Below the pieces are notes generated by a model. That model made no database searches, was not told where the DNA came from, and saw only the letters and a list, made by a program, of their open reading frames with translations. From an uncultured Capnocytophaga sp. (GTDB taxonomy: Bacteria; Bacteroidota; Bacteroidia; Flavobacteriales; Flavobacteriaceae): a stretch of 64,000 nt of DNA. Shown here piece by piece: positions 59,201 through 64,000 of this stretch (position 1 is its first letter; each line of letters begins with the position of its first letter). A program made the translations under genes and the position numbers. The stretch lies in assembly GCF_938029845.1 (NCBI RefSeq), contig NZ_CALHGG010000027.1, forward strand, positions 20,774 to 84,773, in the 5' to 3' direction.

Positions 59201-59327
59201 CCTCTGGACAGGCGCCTTGGCATGGGATGGAATGGATCCTGAAAGTGCCATCTATAACCAAGGTATGGGGAACTCTTCCTTGCCTACTACTAGAAGTTTT
59301 GCCCTTAGTGTAGGATTGAAATTATAA
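56220..59327 (+). CDS. SusC-like TonB-dependent outer-membrane transporter (copy 2)
   Basis: 1035 residues from ATG 56220. Same architecture as copy 1: signal peptide (ALTFAQ), carboxypeptidase-regulatory-like domain, plug with TALYGSRGGNGVILYTTKSGK, barrel. Long stretches are near identical to copy 1, both in protein (KYDGTPYLPWYAFDK, KETKEAGIDLQFFNSRLSLG) and in DNA. Differences concentrate in loops such as residues ~240-260 and ~550-600 and in a longer insert near residue 930 (RVESDGTITSTGVKN). It is probably a duplicated uptake system with a changed substrate. Confidence 0.94.
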   Translation: MGLKNLILWVFLLTSALTFAQQTVTGSVKDSAGKPVVGATVLVVGTSRNATTNSEGMYAIEAQGEETLQFTAHGYQNAERKVGLETTIDVILALNSEDAKKVGALGVERDANATGYTDTTLEGGEDLKGKTAGLTAASAGGMQGSKMELRGKGSVTGSSQPLIVIDGVPMVDIGSKYGDVSSEINKDDIESVTVLTGGAATALYGSRGGNGVILYTTKSGKGGKTNIDINSSVSFDNAYIAPKLQNEYGGGSSLDFVRQNINGTTYNLPQYDIDESWGPKYDGTPYLPWYAFDKKYLNEYYLKPVPWQAPKHDIDQFFRTGVTTNNSFSVTRSVSGTNLRFSLGNTSTSGIVPTTQLDRSNLAFSFTSDLSSKLKAEGGLNYSITTRHNPNYTYADANDNGGFSIVLYGYTQRQLDMRNLERFYKAPDGSQRTWNRISWEDPKPNFADNLYWMLNEITQNDKRHRFFGNIGLTYNFTDNLFLVGKMYGDIYSLMTESRTAVGSHNTSQYQRYMYENAAFNYETRLHYNPNLGENFSLTGFIGLSRAQNKYAYAGAATQGGLIVPDFYSVDNSKERPRGYTYSSWTRTNSVYGMASFGYKGTAFVEVTGRNDWFSTVSVPIFYPSVTFSYVFTNSFKNLPSWFNYGKLRAGWAQVGNDASAYVLKTYPDVYQSFRGSQYYLVPTEKNSPDLRPEIKETKEAGIDLQFFNSRLSLGFSYYDILSKDLILSMPVDASNGYTYKKVNSGEMSNKGFEVTLSATPIQTDKFAWYLDWNISRNRNKLIKLAPGLSRYKVTWEYYGNVELYAIEGRPFGEMYGGNYVYDDAGNRLVDENGFYLRSKDKEVLGNINPEFTTGLTNTFTYGNLSLSFTFDYQHGGSYYAGAYALGMYAGTIRETVANGMRERDANGPNGQKGVVLDGVVARVESDGTITSTGVKNTKAISPKEYGSTFYKGIDAQAIFDATFLKLRSVSLSYEVPLPETKHIKGLNFTLSGYNLWTGALAWDGMDPESAIYNQGMGNSSLPTTRSFALSVGLKL

Positions 59328-59348
59328 ACAAATTAAATTAGCCTAACA

Positions 59349-61022
59349 ATGAAAAAAAATATAATAACTGCCATATTAGGTACGACTCTGCTACTAGGAA
59401 GTTGTACCAAGGATTTTGGGGAGATTAACAAGAATCCGAATGTGCCAGAAGATTATCTTACCTATGCCTTGTTCAATGGTAATAATCAAGCACTTATGTA
59501 TAATCTCAGAGGATATGACAATATTGGAAAACAATCCCTTACTTGGATGCAATATACCTCCCAGCCTATCTATACCAAGGAAAGCCGTTACCTACTTGAC
59601 CCTGATGGAGGAAGTACCATTTACTACCAAATGTATGGACGTGGTATAGGGTACAAAGAGATTATCAACCTCAATACCAACCCTGAAACAAAAAATTTGG
59701 TTTCCATCTATGGAAAGAACAACAACCAAATAGCAGCAGCCCGTATTATGCTCGCTTATGTCTTTAGCCTTGGAGTACAAGCTTTTGGGGATATACCTTA
59801 TTATTCCTATGGAGATCAGGACAATCCTAAGTTCCAAGCCTTACAAACAGATAAGTACGTAACCCCTGTATTTGCCCCACAAAAGGATGTCTATTTAGAC
59901 ATTCTCAAGGAACTAGAAGCGGCTACTGCACAGATAGAAAATGATTCCTATGTATTCTCTTCAGGAGATGTGATTTTTGGCACCCCTACCAACTTAAAAA
60001 AGTTTGCTAACTCCTTACGTTTGCGTATTGCCAATCACCTCAAAGGAGCTACAGACGCTGTCTTGGGCGCTCCTTTGGCTGAAAAAGTAAAAGCTATTAT
60101 CACTTACTATAAACAAGGACATGACGATGAACTCTTAGATACTTCTTTCAAGAGTGCAGAATTAATTTCTGAGAACAATTACACCTATCCTGCCCCTATG
60201 TATTACGATTATTTCGTAGGAAACCGTGTAGATTACCTGCCATCGGCTAACTTTATAAAGCTCCTTGCAGGGAATAACAAGAAAGCAAGAGACAGAGGTC
60301 TCAATTTTGGAGTAGATCCTCGTATGGAAAAATACTTTGCTACCAAAGGAACCGACAAATGGACTATAAATAGTGGCTATACTATTGATGAATCAAGAGC
60401 GATTGATACCCTTGCCTATGTAGGGATGCCTTATGGTATGCAAGAAGGTAGCGAAGCTGCCAACCAATATAAAGCTGGAGAAGCGGTTTCTCTTTTCTCC
60501 CAAGAGGTACTAAAAGCTACAGCTCCTATTGTACTAATGGATTACTCAGAAGTATACTTTATTCTCTCTGAAATCAGGGATTGGGATAATGATATGTATA
60601 AGAAAGCGGTAGAAGCCTCTTTCGACAGATGGGGAGTAAGCTCCTCTAGAAAAGCAGGTTACACTATTGCTGATATTAGTAGCCTTTCTGAGGAAAATAA
60701 GAAGGAGCGAGTACTTACCCAAAAGTATATCTCCCTATATATGAACCCCGATGAGGCATGGGCTGAATATCGTCGTACAGGTTATCCTAAGACGCTAATA
60801 AATGTAGGAGAACGAGTAAGAGCCAATCTACCTGCTTCCAATCCTTCTTTCTATACCTTCTTAAAAGACCCTTCAGCAACCGATGTTTCTGGTATTCCTG
60901 AAAGACTTAACTATCCTAACACCTATAAGGGACTTAACCTAAATTATATTGAAGCTCTTAAGAACATGGGTGCTTCAGGAGATACCAGAGGAAAACGACT
61001 CATATTTGCTACTCGCCGTTAG
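59349..61022 (+). CDS. SusD/RagB-like surface lipoprotein (copy 2)
   Basis: 557 residues. Lipoprotein signal with Cys 19 (LLLGSCTKDFGEINKNPN). Same SusD-like-2 motifs as copy 1: TWMQYTSQPIYTKESRY, IAAARIMLAYVFSLG, QKYISLYMNPDEAWAEYRRTGYPK. It diverges from copy 1 more than SusC-2 does from SusC-1, as expected if substrate choice changed. It follows SusC-2 by 21 bases. Confidence 0.92.
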   Translation: MKKNIITAILGTTLLLGSCTKDFGEINKNPNVPEDYLTYALFNGNNQALMYNLRGYDNIGKQSLTWMQYTSQPIYTKESRYLLDPDGGSTIYYQMYGRGIGYKEIINLNTNPETKNLVSIYGKNNNQIAAARIMLAYVFSLGVQAFGDIPYYSYGDQDNPKFQALQTDKYVTPVFAPQKDVYLDILKELEAATAQIENDSYVFSSGDVIFGTPTNLKKFANSLRLRIANHLKGATDAVLGAPLAEKVKAIITYYKQGHDDELLDTSFKSAELISENNYTYPAPMYYDYFVGNRVDYLPSANFIKLLAGNNKKARDRGLNFGVDPRMEKYFATKGTDKWTINSGYTIDESRAIDTLAYVGMPYGMQEGSEAANQYKAGEAVSLFSQEVLKATAPIVLMDYSEVYFILSEIRDWDNDMYKKAVEASFDRWGVSSSRKAGYTIADISSLSEENKKERVLTQKYISLYMNPDEAWAEYRRTGYPKTLINVGERVRANLPASNPSFYTFLKDPSATDVSGIPERLNYPNTYKGLNLNYIEALKNMGASGDTRGKRLIFATRR

Positions 61023-61047
61023 AACTCAAGGAATCTTAACTTAACAC

Positions 61048-61079
61048 AAGAGGCTGTCCGAGATGGACAGCCTCTTTGA
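61048..61079 (+). terminator. Terminator of the second SusC/SusD pair
   Basis: AAGAGGCTGTCC (61048-61059) pairs with GGACAGCCTCTT (61065-61076), loop GAGAT, short T run. Confidence 0.85.
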
Positions 61080-61102
61080 CTTAAAAAATAGAAGATAAAG
61101 TT

Positions 61103-61132
61103 TTGCTTATAAGACTAAAAAATGTAACTTTG
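61103..61132 (+). promoter_or_regulatory. Promoter of the GSCFA gene
   Basis: TTG (61103-61105), a 19-base spacer and TAACTTTG (61125-61132). Confidence 0.65.
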
Positions 61133-61199
61133 CATCACCTCTCTAAGTATCGAGAGCTAAAATAAAATTAGCTAATTGGCAAGTCGGCTCATCAGCATT

Positions 61200-62177
61200 A
61201 TGGACCTTATCACTAAAATATCTATTCCTTCGGTAGCAGAAGATGATCAACTCTCCTATACAACCCCTGTGGTGAGTATGGGATCGTGTTTTGCGGCACA
61301 TCTACAAGAAAAGTTTGACTATTACAAACTGCCGTCTTTTGCACATCCTTTTGGCACCCTCTTTCACCCCATAGCTATTGAGCGTAGCCTTGAACGAGTA
61401 TGCCTAAGGCAACCCTTTACCGAAGCTGATTTTTTCCTACAAGATGACCTATGGCTTTCTTTTGACTTGCATTCACAATGGGCAAACACCTCTCTCACTA
61501 CGCTATTGAATACACTGAACCATAATATTTTGACCCTACAGGAGGCACTTACCAAAACATCCTTTTTAGTAATTACCTTGGGAACGGCTTGGGTATATGA
61601 ACACTTATCTACAGGGAATATAGTAGCCAATTGTCACAAACAGCCCCAAACACTTTTCAAAAAACAGTTACTCTCTTTGTCTCAAATAAAGGCTTCTTTG
61701 GAACATATTGTAGCATTAGTACAAAGACAACAGCCTCATATCAAAATGATTTTCACTGTATCCCCAGTGAGACATCTCAAGGATGGAGCCCAAGAGAATC
61801 TGCTGAGTAAGTCCTTACTTATCTGTGCTATACACGAGCTTTTAGGAACAGCCGTCCAAGAGAAGCGAAACAACCTCTTCTACTTCCCTTCCTATGAGAT
61901 TCTTATGGATGAACTTCGGGATTATCGTTTCTACAAGGAGGATATGCTACACCCCACAGAACAGGCGATACAGTATGTATGGGAACGCTTCACAGAGACA
62001 TTCTTTACTCCCTCCGCTCAGTCTCTCATGCAGGAAGTAGCCGGTATTCAGCGAGCTTTGTCACACCGCCCTTTTAACCCTGAGGGGGAAAAACACCAAA
62101 AGTTTCTCACTAACCTAGAAGAAAAAATAAAAGCTCTCCAAAGAAAATACCCCTTTCTAACCATTAATCACCTATAA
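61200..62177 (+). CDS. GSCFA-domain protein
   Basis: 325 residues from ATG 61200 (an earlier TTG at 61176 is less likely). The name motif is literal: VSMGSCFAAHLQEKF. FLVITLGTAWVY, MIFTVSPVRHLKDGAQENLLSK and YKEDMLHPTEQAIQYVWERF complete the family pattern, which resembles SGNH/GDSL hydrolases (Ser or Cys near the start, Asp-x-x-His near the end). Enzymatic activity is not established for the family. No signal peptide, so cytoplasmic. Confidence 0.88.
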   Translation: MDLITKISIPSVAEDDQLSYTTPVVSMGSCFAAHLQEKFDYYKLPSFAHPFGTLFHPIAIERSLERVCLRQPFTEADFFLQDDLWLSFDLHSQWANTSLTTLLNTLNHNILTLQEALTKTSFLVITLGTAWVYEHLSTGNIVANCHKQPQTLFKKQLLSLSQIKASLEHIVALVQRQQPHIKMIFTVSPVRHLKDGAQENLLSKSLLICAIHELLGTAVQEKRNNLFYFPSYEILMDELRDYRFYKEDMLHPTEQAIQYVWERFTETFFTPSAQSLMQEVAGIQRALSHRPFNPEGEKHQKFLTNLEEKIKALQRKYPFLTINHL

Positions 62178-62366
62178 ATGACAAAAAATGAGTGACCAAT
62201 GACAAATCCTGCCAACTCATATATTGGCACATTTTTTGTGGTCACTTCAATCAAAAAAGAAATATCCTAATCTTTCTTCTTATATTTTTTACTCCAAAAA
62301 GAAACAAGAGAACTTGTATATTTACAAATTTATTATTATTTTTGTTTCACTAAATAGAGGAGTCTT

Positions 62367-62546
62367 ATGGATAAAGACAAAAAGATAGAAGATACTCAGA
62401 GTGATGAACTTAGAAGATTAGGAGAGGAACTGCTATATTATCTGAACAATTACAACGAACTTACCAAAACAAGACCTCATTATAAAAAGATAGTAGATAA
62501 AGAAATAAAAGTAATTATCAACGCTATGAAAGCTCTTAGTAGATAA
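62367..62546 (+). CDS. Small helical protein (59 residues), unknown
   Basis: ATG 62367 to TAA 62546. The product is highly charged and helical: it starts MDKDKKIEDTQSDELRRL and ends IINAMKALSR. It is preceded by agagg as a possible ribosome-binding site. A Lys- and Tyr-rich centre (LLYYLNNYNELTKTRPHYKK). No family recognised. It precedes the next small gene by 23 bases. Confidence 0.55.
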   Translation: MDKDKKIEDTQSDELRRLGEELLYYLNNYNELTKTRPHYKKIVDKEIKVIINAMKALSR

Positions 62547-62569
62547 GTCTTTCCCTAATATGAAAAATT

Positions 62570-62818
62570 ATGTTTGAAAAGATAAAAGCCCTTAGAGATC
62601 AATTCCGAGATGCCAAAACGGATGAGGAAAGGAATCATATACAACAAGAGACTGACAAGCTCCGCGAACAAGATCCTGATGCTTGGGCGGAGGCTATGCT
62701 TGCTTGTATCAAAGATACTAGCAAGCGAGCCTCAGAACTTCTCATACGAGAAAAGACGGAGAAAATACCCAATAATGAGAACTTAGCTTTTAATACTCCT
62801 CACCCCATAGCTCTCTAA
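62570..62818 (+). CDS. Small helical protein (82 residues), unknown
   Basis: ATG 62570. Acidic, Gln/Glu-rich helical content (IKALRDQFRDAKTDEERNHIQQETDKLREQ), then AEAMLACIKDTSKRASELL. No signal peptide or membrane helix. It lies 13 bases before the DUF4230 gene and is probably in the same transcript. Unknown function. Confidence 0.6.
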   Translation: MFEKIKALRDQFRDAKTDEERNHIQQETDKLREQDPDAWAEAMLACIKDTSKRASELLIREKTEKIPNNENLAFNTPHPIAL

Positions 62819-62831
62819 CCGATTATAACTC

Positions 62832-63449
62832 ATGAAAAAACTACTATTAGGCTTGGTGATAGGCATTATTGCTGTATTTGTGCTACAATATTTCTTTAAA
62901 AAAGAAAAGGACGAGAGTGTACTTACCGAAAATAGCGCCCTCATAGCTCAAGAAATCAAGAATGTAGGCAAATTGGTGGTTACCGAAGGCTATTTTTCGG
63001 AAATCATGACCTACAAGGATGCCAAAAAATACTTCAATAACTGGGTGTCTTTTGATAAAAAAGTACTCGTGGTGGTCAATGCAGAAGCGACTATCTCCTA
63101 TGACTTGCGTGACCTTCGTTATGAGATTGATCAAGCGAATAAAGTAGTACGCTTACTGAAAATTCCAGAGGAAGAGCTCAAGATATACCCTAAGGTACAA
63201 TACTATAATATAGAGGAAAGTTCTTTCAATCCTTTCACTGCGGAAGACCACAACAAAATTCAAAAACGCGCTTCAGACCTTATTGCTAAAAAAATAGACC
63301 ACTCCTCTTTCCGTAACAACGCCCAGAACCGACTCCTTACAGAACTTTCTAAAATATTTATTCTTACTAATTCTATGGGTTGGAGGCTTGAATACACTGA
63401 TACTCCCATAGAAAAAGAAAGCGATTTGTTGCTCCCTTTGAAAAAATAA
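62832..63449 (+). CDS. DUF4230 membrane-anchored protein
   Basis: 205 residues. One N-terminal membrane helix (about 4-21), then the DUF4230 domain: AQEIKNVGKLVVTEGYFSEIMTYKD, VVVNAEATISYDLRDL and a C-terminal helix RASDLIAKKIDHS. The soluble part should lie in the periplasm. Family function unknown. Third gene of a small plus-strand set starting at 62367. Confidence 0.82.
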   Translation: MKKLLLGLVIGIIAVFVLQYFFKKEKDESVLTENSALIAQEIKNVGKLVVTEGYFSEIMTYKDAKKYFNNWVSFDKKVLVVVNAEATISYDLRDLRYEIDQANKVVRLLKIPEEELKIYPKVQYYNIEESSFNPFTAEDHNKIQKRASDLIAKKIDHSSFRNNAQNRLLTELSKIFILTNSMGWRLEYTDTPIEKESDLLLPLKK

Positions 63450-63484
63450 TTATTAAAATTGCGCTGTGTTCTAATTATTTTTTC

Positions 63485-63492
63485 TACCTTTG
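63485..63492 (+). promoter_or_regulatory. -7 box TACCTTTG for nhaC
   Basis: TACCTTTG lies 27 bases before ATG 63520; TTG at 63459-63461 is 23 bases upstream, at the long end of the spacing range. Confidence 0.55.
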
Positions 63493-63519
63493 CACTCTAT
63501 TCTATAAAATATTTTCATA

Positions 63520-64000
63520 ATGTCTTTAGAACCAAAAAAAGCAAACGGTATAGCGCTTTTACCTCTGATTGTTTTTGTAGCTATTTTCTTATGGAGCGGT
63601 GTGCAATATGGGAGTTTTTATGAGTTTCCTGCTCCTATTGCCGTGTTGATAGGAATTGTCACAGCTTTCTTGATCTTCCATCGCAATGGTATCAATGAAA
63701 ATGTAAGTGGTTTTATTAAGGGATGCGGTAATCCAAGCATACTGATGATGTGTCTCATCGCTCTATTTTCAGGCGCTTTCAGCGTGGTTACCAAGAATAT
63801 AGGTGCCACAGATACTTTTGTCGAAATCACCAAAAACTATCTTTCTTTACAATACTTATATGCGGGTGTCTTTGTCATCGCCTCATTCCTTTCTTTTGCT
63901 TCGGGCACTTCAGTAGGAGCAGTGGTGAGCTTGGCTCCTATTGCAGCGGGCTTTGTAAGTTTGCCCAATGTGAATGTGGAGCTTATTGCAGGTTCACTTT
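63520..64000 (+). CDS. nhaC: NhaC-type Na+/H+ antiporter, truncated by window edge
   Basis: The first ~160 residues from ATG 63520. Hydrophobic segments (LPLIVFVAIFLWSGV, PAPIAVLIGIVTAFLIF, ILMMCLIALFSGAFS, VFVIASFLSFASGTSVGAVVSLAPIA) fit the NhaC family, including the SFASGTSVGA motif. Inner-membrane cation/proton exchanger. The 3' part lies outside the window. Confidence 0.85.
   Translation, partial: MSLEPKKANGIALLPLIVFVAIFLWSGVQYGSFYEFPAPIAVLIGIVTAFLIFHRNGINENVSGFIKGCGNPSILMMCLIALFSGAFSVVTKNIGATDTFVEITKNYLSLQYLYAGVFVIASFLSFASGTSVGAVVSLAPIAAGFVSLPNVNVELIAGSL

Noticed and set aside
1..64000. CRISPR arrays, tRNA, rRNA, insertion sequences, prophage
   Set aside because: Looked for repeats with regular spacers, cloverleaf and CCA patterns and transposase, integrase or phage structural genes; none seen. 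Short structured RNAs could still be missed by eye.

Overview
The window is a chromosomal segment of a Bacteroidota bacterium, most probably a Flavobacteriaceae member and plausibly Capnocytophaga. That genus call is my inference from overall character, not a database match. The sequence-level support is: TAnnTTTG-type -7 promoter boxes, two SusC/SusD outer-membrane pairs, secreted metalloproteases ending in type IX secretion (T9SS) type B sorting domains, a ResB-CcsA fusion, a glycogen synthase-phosphorylase fusion, and a moderately low GC content. I found no rRNA, tRNA, CRISPR array, insertion sequence or prophage.

Layout. 1-10942 holds three paralogous metzincin metalloprotease genes on the minus strand. 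The first runs off the left edge and the third is cut by an in-frame TAG. A DUF417 membrane-protein gene and htpG lie among them. 11180-16784 carries an M23 peptidase downstream of a double Tai4-like lipoprotein, then divergently fixH, a SafE-type membrane protein and a C45-family lipoprotein. 16828-24737 is a patch of lipoproteins and YD-repeat-like proteins, partly AT-rich and partly decayed, around a Na+/H+ antiporter. 25018-30913 holds ccsBA, a DUF4874/DUF4832 lipoprotein and carA. 30969-38361 is a minus-strand run: a small frameshifted membrane protein, a DUF2625 protein, a stand-alone atpA, a DUF2339 membrane protein, a WYL regulator and a metallophosphoesterase. 38494-41970 is a small AT-rich cluster of two DUF262 genes and a cREC-like gene, the best candidate for a defence or conflict module. 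42200-48452 has the glycogen fusion enzyme, a TPR protein and DedA. 48569-50879 is nrdG-nrdD. 51205-61022 is a tandem duplication of a SusC/SusD pair. It is followed by a GSCFA protein, three small or hypothetical genes and the start of an NhaC-type antiporter.

How the parts fit. Much of the window is cell-envelope biology: secreted proteases, lipoproteins, TonB-dependent uptake and peptidoglycan-related enzymes. Anaerobic and respiratory metabolism appear in nrdDG, ccsBA, fixH and atpA. Four reading frames for envelope or membrane proteins are broken: two by in-frame TAA/TAG codons and two by a missing base in an A6 tract. This may be decay, phase variation or base-calling error, and raw reads would separate these. 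Intergenic DNA carries several families of small repeats, including a covarying hairpin found just 3' of three minus-strand genes and a palindrome built on AGACGCAAT/ATTGCGTCT.
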